From NCBI GenBank assembly GCA_003278095.1, contig QCHB01000004.1, positions 62,001-126,000 on the forward strand: a DNA stretch of 64,000 nucleotides, in the 5' to 3' direction. Position 1 is the first letter of the stretch, and every line of letters begins with the position of its first letter. Shown piece by piece: positions 1 to 7,607 of the stretch. The position numbers and the translations under genes were made by a program. The notes below the pieces were generated by a model. It was not told the origin of the DNA. It made no database searches and saw nothing but the letters and a program-made list of their open reading frames with translations. Source of the DNA: SAR116 cluster bacterium AG-390-L20 (GTDB lineage Bacteria; Pseudomonadota; Alphaproteobacteria; Puniceispirillales; Marisalimonadaceae).

Positions 1-143
1 TTAAATTCATTATTCTTACTCGCACATAAAATAGATTAATATAATTCCAAAATAATTCATTTCATATCAAACGTACGTCATCAAAAATTAATATACACTT
101 TTTAAAATTTTCAATAAGGTAAAATTAATCTTAGGAGAAATAA

Positions 144-923
144 ATGTCTAAAATAAGTCGCAAAGCAGTAATTACAGGAAGTAGCAAAGGTATTGGTAAA
201 GCTATAGCTGAACGATTTGCTAAAGAAAATATAGATATTTATTTACTTGCATCAAATGAAAAAAATCTACAGAAAACAACATCCGAATTAAAAAGTAAAT
301 TTAAAGTAAATATACATTATTACGCATCTGATTTAAAAACAAAGTCAGGTTGTGAGAGTGCCATTAAAGCAATTAAAAATGAATTTACTGATTTTGATAT
401 TCTGATATTTAGCGCTGGAGCTACAAAAAGTGGTGACTTTTTGGAGCAGCCTATTGAAGATTTTGAAGATGGTTTTGCCCTAAAATTTTATAGCGCAGTT
501 AGATTGTCAAAAGCGTTTTGGCCAACTCTTTCTAAAAATAAAGGATGGATTGTTTCAATTAATGGAGCAATGAGTCATTCACCTGATCCTTTTTTTATGG
601 TTGGTGGAGCTGTTAATGCTGCCTTCTTAAATTTTTCAAAAGCTTTATCTAAAAAAGGTTTAAGTGATGGTGTAAACGTAAACTCTATTAATCCTGGAAT
701 GACGTCAACTGATCGTTTAATAACAATCATTCAGAGTAATGCAGATAGAGAAGGTATAAGTTTTGCTGAAGCAGAAAAAAAAGCTCTCAATAATATTGGA
801 TTAGAAAGGTTTGGCACACCAGAAGAGGTCGCTGAACTGACTTATTTTTTATGTGATCCAAAGATGCGTCATCTCACTGGTACTGAAATTAATTTAGATG
901 GTGGAAAAAAAACAACTATATAA
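144..923 (+). CDS. Divergent SDR-family oxidoreductase lacking YxxxK
   Basis: A 259-residue short-chain dehydrogenase/reductase fold protein, probably cytosolic. The N-terminal Rossmann dinucleotide motif is clear (TGSSKGIG, residues 11-18), and the C-terminal INLDGG typical of SDRs is present near residue 249. The usual catalytic YxxxK is absent: the equivalent stretch around residues 150-158 reads FFMVGGAVN, although the SING region near 138-141 keeps the position of the catalytic serine. The start is an ATG preceded by a good AGGAG ribosome site. The next gene, a ThDP enzyme, begins 19 bases downstream, so the two are probably cotranscribed. The fold is certain; substrate and even redox activity are open. 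It could be a binding protein or a non-canonical reductase acting on the product of the neighbour. Confidence 0.85.
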   Translation: MSKISRKAVITGSSKGIGKAIAERFAKENIDIYLLASNEKNLQKTTSELKSKFKVNIHYYASDLKTKSGCESAIKAIKNEFTDFDILIFSAGATKSGDFLEQPIEDFEDGFALKFYSAVRLSKAFWPTLSKNKGWIVSINGAMSHSPDPFFMVGGAVNAAFLNFSKALSKKGLSDGVNVNSINPGMTSTDRLITIIQSNADREGISFAEAEKKALNNIGLERFGTPEEVAELTYFLCDPKMRHLTGTEINLDGGKKTTI

Positions 924-942
924 AACGAAGGAAAATTAAATA

Positions 943-2610
943 ATGGCGAAAAAAGCAGCTTCAGTTTTTGTTCAAACTTTGAAAAATCATGGGGTTAATA
1001 GATTCTTTTGTGTACCTGGCGAATCATATTTGTCTGTAATGGATGAATTATTATATTCACCTGGAATAGACGTTATAACTTGCAGGCATGAGGGTGGAGC
1101 TGGGTTTATGGCTGTAGCTGACGCAAAATGTACGGGTAAAGCTGGTGTTGCATTTGTAAGCAGAGGACCTGGAGCAACAAATGCTTCGATTTCCGTTCAC
1201 TCAGCACATCAAGGTGGAGTGCCAATGGTTCTTTTTATTGGACAAGTTAATAGGATTAGTACCGGTAAAATGCATTTGCAAGAGATGGATTTTATAAAGA
1301 CATTTTCTGACATGGCCAAACATGTAGAGCAAATTAACACACCAAGTGAAATTGCGAATGTAACTGCTAGGGCTTTCCATATTGCTGAAAGTGGCATTCC
1401 AGGGCCCGTAGTAATTGCTATACCAACAGATGTATTAGAGGCAAAAGTTGAAATAGATGATGTAAAAAGAATTAAAATCAATCCGCCATTAGCTTTTCCA
1501 GAAAAAGTTGTGGAGGTATCAAATATCTTATCAACTGCAAAAAAGCCCATATTGGTAGTGGGAGGTCAAGTACACACATCTAGTAAGGCAAGAGAGCTTG
1601 TTAAAAACGTATCTGAAGTTCATAATTTACCAGTTTTATGTACTTATGAGCATCAAGATATCCTTTCTCATAATCACTTACACTATGCTGGTGAATTAGG
1701 TTTACGACCTCCAGAACCTATAAGGAAAAATGCGTTGGAAGCAGATGTTGTATTAATAGTTGGGCATCGATTTAATGGCGTACCTAATATGGCTTATAAG
1801 TTTCCATCATCAAATCAAACTTTTATACATGTCTTACCAGATCCCAATACCATTGGAAAAATATTTAGAACAGATATGAGTGTTGTCGCTGATTCAGAAA
1901 ATTTTTTGGAACAGTTATTAAATTTAAAAAGTAAGAATGTGAGTATTGAACGAAATGAGTGGGTGACCCTATGTCATCAACGTTATTTACATAACGATGC
2001 AACTCAACCTGCAAAAAATGCTAATGATGGTCTTGATTTTGCCCACTTAATTGACGCATTAGGTGAACTTGCACCAGAAAATTCTGTTATAACGAATGAT
2101 GCAGGTAATTTTACAAGTTGGATGCACCACAGGTTTCCTTTCAAATCTTCCATGACACTAATTGGATCAGAGATTGGCGCTATGGGGATGGGAATTCCAG
2201 CAGGTATTGCAGCTGCTTTAAGGTTTCCAGACAGACAAGTTTTCTCAATTGTTGGAGATGGTGGGGCTTTGATGACAGGATCTGAACTTGCTACGGCTGT
2301 AGCACAAAATGCAAATATTAGAGTTATAGTTGCTAATAATCAACATTATGGAACTATCCGTTATCATCAAGAGGTACATTTTCCCACTAGAGATCACTAC
2401 GCTACAAATTTAGTTAATCCAGACTTTGCTAAGTATGGAGAAAGCTTTGGTTTAAGATGCTTTACTATTGAAAAAATTGAAGAAATAGTGCCTGCTATAC
2501 AAGAAGCGATGAGAGTGAGCGGACCATCATTGATAGAATTTAAAATGAGCCTAGAATTAAATACAAGCACAACCACAATTTCTCAGCTTCAAATGAATAT
2601 AAATAATTAA
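943..2610 (+). CDS. ThDP-dependent acetolactate-synthase-like enzyme
   Basis: A 555-residue thiamine-diphosphate enzyme of the acetolactate synthase / benzoylformate decarboxylase / 2-hydroxyacyl-CoA lyase superfamily. It has an N-terminal pyrimidine-binding domain with the activating glutamate in CRHEGGA (Glu50), a central domain around residues 185-330, and a C-terminal pyrophosphate-binding domain with GDGG at about 438 followed by the NNQHYGT metal-binding end. Glu50 argues against glyoxylate carboligase, which has Val there. It follows the divergent SDR closely and faces a hydroxyacid dehydrogenase and a CoA-transferase, so a role in cleaving or condensing a 2-keto or 2-hydroxy acid is likely. 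No regulatory subunit (ilvH-like) lies beside it, which makes a biosynthetic IlvB less likely. The exact substrate cannot be read from sequence. Confidence 0.85.
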   Translation: MAKKAASVFVQTLKNHGVNRFFCVPGESYLSVMDELLYSPGIDVITCRHEGGAGFMAVADAKCTGKAGVAFVSRGPGATNASISVHSAHQGGVPMVLFIGQVNRISTGKMHLQEMDFIKTFSDMAKHVEQINTPSEIANVTARAFHIAESGIPGPVVIAIPTDVLEAKVEIDDVKRIKINPPLAFPEKVVEVSNILSTAKKPILVVGGQVHTSSKARELVKNVSEVHNLPVLCTYEHQDILSHNHLHYAGELGLRPPEPIRKNALEADVVLIVGHRFNGVPNMAYKFPSSNQTFIHVLPDPNTIGKIFRTDMSVVADSENFLEQLLNLKSKNVSIERNEWVTLCHQRYLHNDATQPAKNANDGLDFAHLIDALGELAPENSVITNDAGNFTSWMHHRFPFKSSMTLIGSEIGAMGMGIPAGIAAALRFPDRQVFSIVGDGGALMTGSELATAVAQNANIRVIVANNQHYGTIRYHQEVHFPTRDHYATNLVNPDFAKYGESFGLRCFTIEKIEEIVPAIQEAMRVSGPSLIEFKMSLELNTSTTTISQLQMNINN

Positions 2611-2635
2611 CTTATTAATAAGATAATTTTATGAT

Positions 2636-3481
2636 TTACCTTTTAAGCACTTTATAAACTTCAGTATGATCTGAATTTTCTCCAAGTTCTGCTAACGATT
2701 TTGAAAGATAATTTGAAACATTTTCAGATAAAGGCTTATCGGCTGATAAATCTTTGATTAAACTATCTGCAATTGATACATCTTTGACCATTAAATCAAG
2801 CGCAAAACCTGAATTAAACTTTTCTGATATAACAAACTTATCCAACTTTACTTCTGTTGTATTATTTTTCCCAGTAGCTCCATTTATTATTTTTAAGAAA
2901 TTATCTGGTTCAATACCAAAAGATCTGGCAGCAGCTAAAGCTTCAAAACTTGCAATTAAACCAGCAGCAGACACATAATTATTTAGAGCTTTTATAGCGT
3001 GACCAGATCCTAATGGACCTGCATATTGTACTTTCCCCATAACAGATAATAATTCTTGTACACTTTCAATATGATCCTCGTTACCACCTGCCATTATCAT
3101 TAGTTCACCAATTTTAGCTCTTGAAACCCCTCCTGAAACAGGCGCATCTAGAAATTTTATATTTTTAATTTTTAATTTTTTTCCTAACTGTTTTGTATCT
3201 CTAGGATCACTTGAAGACATATCTATTAAAATTGATTTAATATTATTTTGTAGTAATTCATCTGTTACATCAGCAACTATTTTGCCATCAGGCAACATGA
3301 AAATTATAACATCAAGATTACTCAAATCTCTGATATTAGAGACCTGTTTAATATCAGAGGATTTGTCAATTTTGGTATGTATATCATAACCAAAAACATG
3401 ATAACCAGCTTTTACAATTAAAGGAGCCATAACAGATCCCATCGCACCAAGACCTATAAACCCAACATTTTTAATTTTCAT
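2636..3481 (-). CDS. 3-hydroxyisobutyrate dehydrogenase-family oxidoreductase
   Basis: A 281-residue beta-hydroxyacid dehydrogenase. The N-terminal NAD(P)-binding motif GFIGLGAMG (residues 7-15) is intact, the substrate-binding signature DAPVSGG follows near residue 112, and the catalytic Lys and Asn are visible in AIKALNNYV around residue 165. Family members reduce tartronate semialdehyde, methylmalonate semialdehyde, succinic semialdehyde or related compounds, and these signatures do not separate them. It lies 18 bases downstream of the CoA-transferase gene on the same strand, so the two probably form an operon, and it converges on the ThDP enzyme. The context suggests use of a short hydroxy or semialdehyde acid. 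The family call is firm; the substrate is inference. Confidence 0.88.
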   Translation of the reverse strand: MKIKNVGFIGLGAMGSVMAPLIVKAGYHVFGYDIHTKIDKSSDIKQVSNIRDLSNLDVIIFMLPDGKIVADVTDELLQNNIKSILIDMSSSDPRDTKQLGKKLKIKNIKFLDAPVSGGVSRAKIGELMIMAGGNEDHIESVQELLSVMGKVQYAGPLGSGHAIKALNNYVSAAGLIASFEALAAARSFGIEPDNFLKIINGATGKNNTTEVKLDKFVISEKFNSGFALDLMVKDVSIADSLIKDLSADKPLSENVSNYLSKSLAELGENSDHTEVYKVLKR

Positions 3482-3499
3482 AATTTAACTTTCATCTAT

Positions 3500-4705
3500 C
3501 TATATTTTAATTACACCCTTAGAAGCCAGATTATCAATTTCAAATTCTGAAAACCCTAAATCAGACAAAATATCTTTCGTGTTTTCTCCTAGATTAGGAG
3601 CATGTAATGGTTCTTCATTTCTATCTTCATCAAATTCTACTGGAAAGCTTGGATATAATAAATCGCCTTCCGTAGGATGTTGGTTCTTTTTAAAAAAATT
3701 CGTTTTCTTTAAATGTTCATCACTAAAAATATCTTTTGGAAAATTCACTTTAGTTGCTGGGATATCATTTTGTTTTAAATTTTTAATCCAATAATCAGTT
3801 TTTTCTTTTTCTAATTCTTTTGACATAATAAAATATAATTTATTAATATTTTCATTTCTAGATTTCGCTGTCGAATATTTAGCATCTTGAAAAATAATTT
3901 CTTTTTTAATTAATTTAAAAAATCTTAACCACTGTTCATCGCTATACGGCATCACAGCAATATAACCATCTAGAGTTTTGTAAGGTCTTCTATTTGGTGA
4001 AGATTGTCTTGGATAAATAGGAGGCGCTTTTGGAGGAACAAAGTTATAACCATATAAATGCTCCACAAGTGTAAAATCAACCATTGTCTCCATCATAGGC
4101 ACCTCAACTTGAGTTCCAATACCTTTTTTTTCTCGTTGAAATAAAGCGCCAATAATTGACATTCCCAGCATAAGGCCAGTTACTTTGTCAGCAGTTGCAC
4201 CTGAAGTATAACTTGGTTGATTAGAATAAACTTCTTGATAAGCTGCCATTCCACTTATTGCTTGAATTGTGTCGTCAAAAGCGGGCAACCCTGAATATGG
4301 TCCTTTAGAAGAAAAACCAACGGCATTTGCGGTTATAATTTTAGGATTAATTTTTTTAAAATGTGAGTGTGTTAAACCAATTTTTTCTAATGCATTTTTT
4401 CTTATGTTAGAAACAAAAACGTCTGAAATTTTGATTAGTTTATAAATAATTAAACGACCTTCTGGTGATTTCAAGTCAATACAAACACTTTTTTTATTTC
4501 TATTTATATTTAAAAAAACTGCCCCCATTCCCTCATTTACACTAGGACCAATATATCTTGTTATGTCACCGTCTATAGTCTCTATTTTAATTACTTCTGC
4601 TCCCATATCTGCTAGCAACTTTGTACAATATGGAACCATTAATACAGAAGATGCATCAATAATTTTGATACCTTTTAAAGGCCCTTCATTCATGCCTGCA
4701 TCCAT
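3500..4705 (-). CDS. CaiB/BaiF class III CoA-transferase
   Basis: A 401-residue class III CoA-transferase, the family of formyl-CoA:oxalate, carnitine, succinyl-CoA:mesaconate and similar transferases, which move CoA between carboxylates through an aspartyl-CoA anhydride. The N-terminal signature runs from LMVPYCTKLLADMGAEVIK, and the likely catalytic aspartate sits in PAFDDTIQAISGMA near residue 165. Full length is normal for the family. The start is ATG; an in-frame Met four codons later is an alternative start. It leads the minus-strand pair with the hydroxyacid dehydrogenase. With the ThDP enzyme and SDR opposite, it may activate a hydroxy or dicarboxylic acid before cleavage, but this is inference. 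Confidence 0.88.
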   Translation of the reverse strand: MDAGMNEGPLKGIKIIDASSVLMVPYCTKLLADMGAEVIKIETIDGDITRYIGPSVNEGMGAVFLNINRNKKSVCIDLKSPEGRLIIYKLIKISDVFVSNIRKNALEKIGLTHSHFKKINPKIITANAVGFSSKGPYSGLPAFDDTIQAISGMAAYQEVYSNQPSYTSGATADKVTGLMLGMSIIGALFQREKKGIGTQVEVPMMETMVDFTLVEHLYGYNFVPPKAPPIYPRQSSPNRRPYKTLDGYIAVMPYSDEQWLRFFKLIKKEIIFQDAKYSTAKSRNENINKLYFIMSKELEKEKTDYWIKNLKQNDIPATKVNFPKDIFSDEHLKKTNFFKKNQHPTEGDLLYPSFPVEFDEDRNEEPLHAPNLGENTKDILSDLGFSEFEIDNLASKGVIKI

Positions 4706-4858
4706 TCATTTTTTAAAAGCTTTAATATTTGACATAGATAATTATTTATAAAATTTATTTCAAAAAGATAAGTTTAGAAAAACTAATCTTAGATACAAGA
4801 CTTTTCAATAATTATTGTATAAAACTAGGTGATTAATAAATATTTTATTAGGTAGAAA

Positions 4859-5503
4859 ATGCTTTATCTTAAAGATCTAACAATACAAAGAGGTAACAAA
4901 ATTGTATTTTCTAATTTTAATGCAGTCATTAGATCCGGATATACAACTCTTATAAAAGGTAAAAATGGGTCTGGTAAATCTACATTATTACGAGCTATTG
5001 CTGGATTTACTCCATTAGAAAAAGGAACAATAAAACAAGATAAAAAAGATATTTTTGAAAATAATGAAGAATGGGTTGAAAATTTAATTTTTTTAGATAC
5101 CAAGAACGGCCTATCAAAGGATTTAACAGTTGCTGAAAACCTTAATGCTTGGTTAACAATGAAAGGATGGTCATCTAATAAAGAAATTATAAAAATGGCA
5201 CTAAAAAGTGTAGGCATGGAAAAATATGCTGAATTATACATTTCGCAGTGTTCTGAAGGCTTAAAAAAAAGAGCTGCTTTATCTAGATTATATATTTCAT
5301 TTATTAATAAAGTTGATTTTTGGATATTGGACGAACCAACTAATGAATTAGATACAGCAAGCTTGGTTTTATTTAAGAAATTAGTCTTTAATTTTTTAGA
5401 ACAAAAGGGAACAATTATTATAGCTAGTCATGATCAAACTATAATTGAAAAAAATTTTTATACTCTAGATTTAGATGAATTAAAAAATCAGAGGGTTTCA
5501 TGA
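4859..5503 (+). CDS. ccmA: Heme exporter ATP-binding protein CcmA
   Basis: The ATPase of the CcmABCD complex, which releases holo-CcmE during System I cytochrome c maturation. The 214 residues contain Walker A GKNGSGKST near residue 37, a variant ABC signature CSEGLKKR near 136, and Walker B WILDEPTNELD near 158, all typical of CcmA. It is the first gene of a ccm operon and overlaps ccmB by four bases (ATGA). Upstream, a TTGACA hexamer lies at 4729-4734 and a TATAAA at 4818-4823, but they are not spaced as one promoter, so I do not call one. Confidence 0.95.
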   Translation: MLYLKDLTIQRGNKIVFSNFNAVIRSGYTTLIKGKNGSGKSTLLRAIAGFTPLEKGTIKQDKKDIFENNEEWVENLIFLDTKNGLSKDLTVAENLNAWLTMKGWSSNKEIIKMALKSVGMEKYAELYISQCSEGLKKRAALSRLYISFINKVDFWILDEPTNELDTASLVLFKKLVFNFLEQKGTIIIASHDQTIIEKNFYTLDLDELKNQRVS

Positions 5504-6192
5504 ATTCAGTTTACTCTAGCTGGTCAAATATATTCATTGCTCATGTTAAAAGAGATATACTAACAAACTCGCGTTCATTAATTGATATGATTTCCATAGT
5601 TGGTTTTATGATCTTGATAATTATACTATTTCCACTTGGACTTGGTCCTATTCAAGAAAAATTAAATATTGTGTCAAATGCTGTTATTTGGGTTGGTTTA
5701 ATTTTAGCAATAATGCCCTCTTTGGAAAAGTTATTACAAAAAGATTTTGAAAATGGGTGGTTAGATCAAATTGCTACAAGCCCAATTCCTTTAGAAATAG
5801 TTATGTTGTCTAAAGGAATATCATATTGGTTGTTCATATTAATTCCATTAATAATAACGTCACCAATATTTGCAATATTACTTGATATGGATTTAAAAAA
5901 TATTCCTTGGCTTGTTATTAGTATTTCAGCGGGTAGTCTTGCAATTTCACTAATTGGGTTAAGTGGCTCAGCATTAATTTTAGGAGCAAGAAGAGGAAAT
6001 ATTTTACTGCCTATATTGATCATACCCCTAATGACACCTATTTTAATATTTGGAGTTGGCGTCAATGAGGCTATAAATATAAATGAATCACCGTATGGAA
6101 ATTTGTTCTTATTATTAGCGTTAACTCTAGTATATTTAGTTATCTCACCATTCATCTCAGCTTTGTTAGTAAGAATAGCTATTGGACGGTGA
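5500..6192 (+). CDS. ccmB: Heme exporter membrane protein CcmB
   Basis: A 230-residue polytopic inner-membrane protein, the permease partner of CcmA. About six hydrophobic segments are visible. The middle region has the family feature of a short cytoplasmic segment rich in small residues (GARRGNILLPILIIPLMTP near residues 163-181). The start codon overlaps the ccmA stop, which implies translational coupling. Length is normal for alphaproteobacterial CcmB. The position between ccmA and ccmC confirms the call. Confidence 0.94.
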   Translation: MNSVYSSWSNIFIAHVKRDILTNSRSLIDMISIVGFMILIIILFPLGLGPIQEKLNIVSNAVIWVGLILAIMPSLEKLLQKDFENGWLDQIATSPIPLEIVMLSKGISYWLFILIPLIITSPIFAILLDMDLKNIPWLVISISAGSLAISLIGLSGSALILGARRGNILLPILIIPLMTPILIFGVGVNEAININESPYGNLFLLLALTLVYLVISPFISALLVRIAIGR

Positions 6193-6230
6193 TAAGAATA
6201 TAAAAATTGATTTATGAAAGTTTAATATAA

Positions 6231-6962
6231 ATGTTTGATTGGTTGGCTAATCCAAATAGGTTTAAAAAAATTACAAATAAGCTTGAACCATCACTATTGG
6301 TAATTTCATTATTATTCATTATTTTCGGATTATATTTCAGCCTTTTCGATAGTCCTAAGGATTATCAACAAGGTGATGCAGTTAGGATAATGTATGTACA
6401 TGTTCCTTCAGCTTGGCTTGCTTCTTTTTTATATTTAAGTTTAGCTGTATCTTCTATTTTTTATTTAGTCTGGAAACATCCATTAGCAGATTTGATTTCA
6501 AGTTCAATTGCTCCTATTGGTGCTTTGTTCTCTATATTAACATTAATAACGGGATCATTGTGGGGAAAGCCAATGTGGGGAACTTGGTGGGTGTGGGATG
6601 CCAGGTTGACCTCAATGCTAATATTATTTTTTTTCTACTTGGGATTTATTTTATTACATAACGCTTTTGAGAGAAAAGTCGATGGTTCTAAATCCGCTTC
6701 CGTTCTTGCTATAATTGGAATTATAAATCTACCTATAATAAAATTTTCTGTTGATTGGTGGCACACGCTACATCAACCATCGAGTATACTAAAGTTTGAC
6801 GGTCCTTCTATCGACAACCAGATGTTACTTCCATTAACTTTAATGATAATAGGGTTTGGTCTTTTTTCTCTTTATTTAATAATTGTTAATGTTAAGACAA
6901 AGTTAATTGAGAAAAAATGTGAGGCACTTATATTAAAATTAAATCTTAAAGAACTTTCGTAG
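6231..6962 (+). CDS. ccmC: Heme-handling protein CcmC
   Basis: A 243-residue integral membrane protein that presents heme to CcmE on the periplasmic side of the inner membrane. The tryptophan-rich heme-handling motif WGTWWVWDARLTS is present near residue 118, flanked by the conserved histidines in VHVPSAW (near 56) and WWHTLHQPSS (near 182). Six membrane segments are visible. It follows ccmB after a 38-base gap, and a tiny gene I read as ccmD starts 13 bases after its stop. Confidence 0.95.
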   Translation: MFDWLANPNRFKKITNKLEPSLLVISLLFIIFGLYFSLFDSPKDYQQGDAVRIMYVHVPSAWLASFLYLSLAVSSIFYLVWKHPLADLISSSIAPIGALFSILTLITGSLWGKPMWGTWWVWDARLTSMLILFFFYLGFILLHNAFERKVDGSKSASVLAIIGIINLPIIKFSVDWWHTLHQPSSILKFDGPSIDNQMLLPLTLMIIGFGLFSLYLIIVNVKTKLIEKKCEALILKLNLKELS

Positions 6963-6974
6963 ATTGGTTATAAT

Positions 6975-7133
6975 ATGCATATAACACCTTGGATATTTGA
7001 AAGTTATAATCTTTATATATTACCTAGCTATATTTTAACTTTGTTATGTATTGGCTTTTTATTTATTCGGTCGATTTACCAATCAAAAAAAGCAAAAAAG
7101 CTATTAGAAAAATTGTTAAATTCTGATAATTAA
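6975..7133 (+). CDS. ccmD: Heme exporter subunit CcmD (52 aa)
   Basis: A small gene between ccmC and ccmE. The translation is 52 residues: MHITPWIFESYNLYILPSY at the start, then one hydrophobic membrane helix (about residues 13-32), then a basic tail (SKKAKKLLEKLL). This is the CcmD pattern: one helix followed by a cytoplasmic charged tail, with an aromatic-rich N-terminus close to the helix. CcmD holds CcmABC and CcmE together. I chose the ATG at 6975 because the frame stays open from there to TAA at 7131-7133 and the gene fits exactly between its neighbours. No strong ribosome site is visible, so coupling to ccmC is likely. Confidence 0.85.
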   Translation: MHITPWIFESYNLYILPSYILTLLCIGFLFIRSIYQSKKAKKLLEKLLNSDN

Positions 7134-7160
7134 TGTTTCCTTAAATTCAAAGTGGAATAA

Positions 7161-7607
7161 ATGAACCCTAAATATAAACGTCTTTTAATATTATTTTTAA
7201 TTTTAAGTATTCTTGGGTTGGCCACTAAACTAGTTTTAATGGCTCTTGAAGAAAATATTATTTATTTTTACACTCCAAATGAATTAAAAAAGAAATATGG
7301 AAATGTTAAAAATATTGAGAACAAAATTAGAATTGGAGGCCTGGTACTTGAAGATTCTATAGTAATTAATAAGAATGAATCAATCTTTGAAATTACCGAT
7401 AAAAAAGATAATATAAAAGTCTTTTTTAAAGGACAACTTCCAGATTTATTCAGAGAAGGTCAGGGTATAGTGGCTGAGGGTATTTTAAAAGATAATAAGT
7501 TAATTGCCAACCAAGTTCTAGCAAAACATGATGAAAATTATATGCCACCAGAAGTTGCAGACGCTCTAATCAAAAGTGGTGTGTGGCAGGGGGAAAAGAA
7601 AAAATGA
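7161..7607 (+). CDS. ccmE: Periplasmic heme chaperone CcmE
   Basis: A 148-residue heme chaperone anchored by one N-terminal helix (about residues 9-28), with an OB-fold periplasmic domain. The covalent heme-binding histidine is visible in the signature LAKHDENYMPPEV near residue 122, with the downstream Tyr that coordinates heme. It receives heme from CcmC and passes it to CcmF. Its stop TGA overlaps the ATG that I favour for ccmF (ATGA). Confidence 0.95.
   Translation: MNPKYKRLLILFLILSILGLATKLVLMALEENIIYFYTPNELKKKYGNVKNIENKIRIGGLVLEDSIVINKNESIFEITDKKDNIKVFFKGQLPDLFREGQGIVAEGILKDNKLIANQVLAKHDENYMPPEVADALIKSGVWQGEKKK

Noticed and set aside
1209-1550. 113-codon minus-strand frame inside the ThDP enzyme
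   Set aside because: It lies fully opposite a well-supported gene with intact motifs, has no ribosome site and no recognisable domain.
2611-2635. Short palindrome CTTATTAATAAG between convergent genes as a terminator
   Set aside because: The stem is all A/T apart from one pair per arm, with no loop and no T run, so it is not a credible terminator.
5766-6155. 129-codon minus-strand frame opposite ccmB
   Set aside because: It is antisense to a membrane protein gene, with no start signal and no family resemblance.
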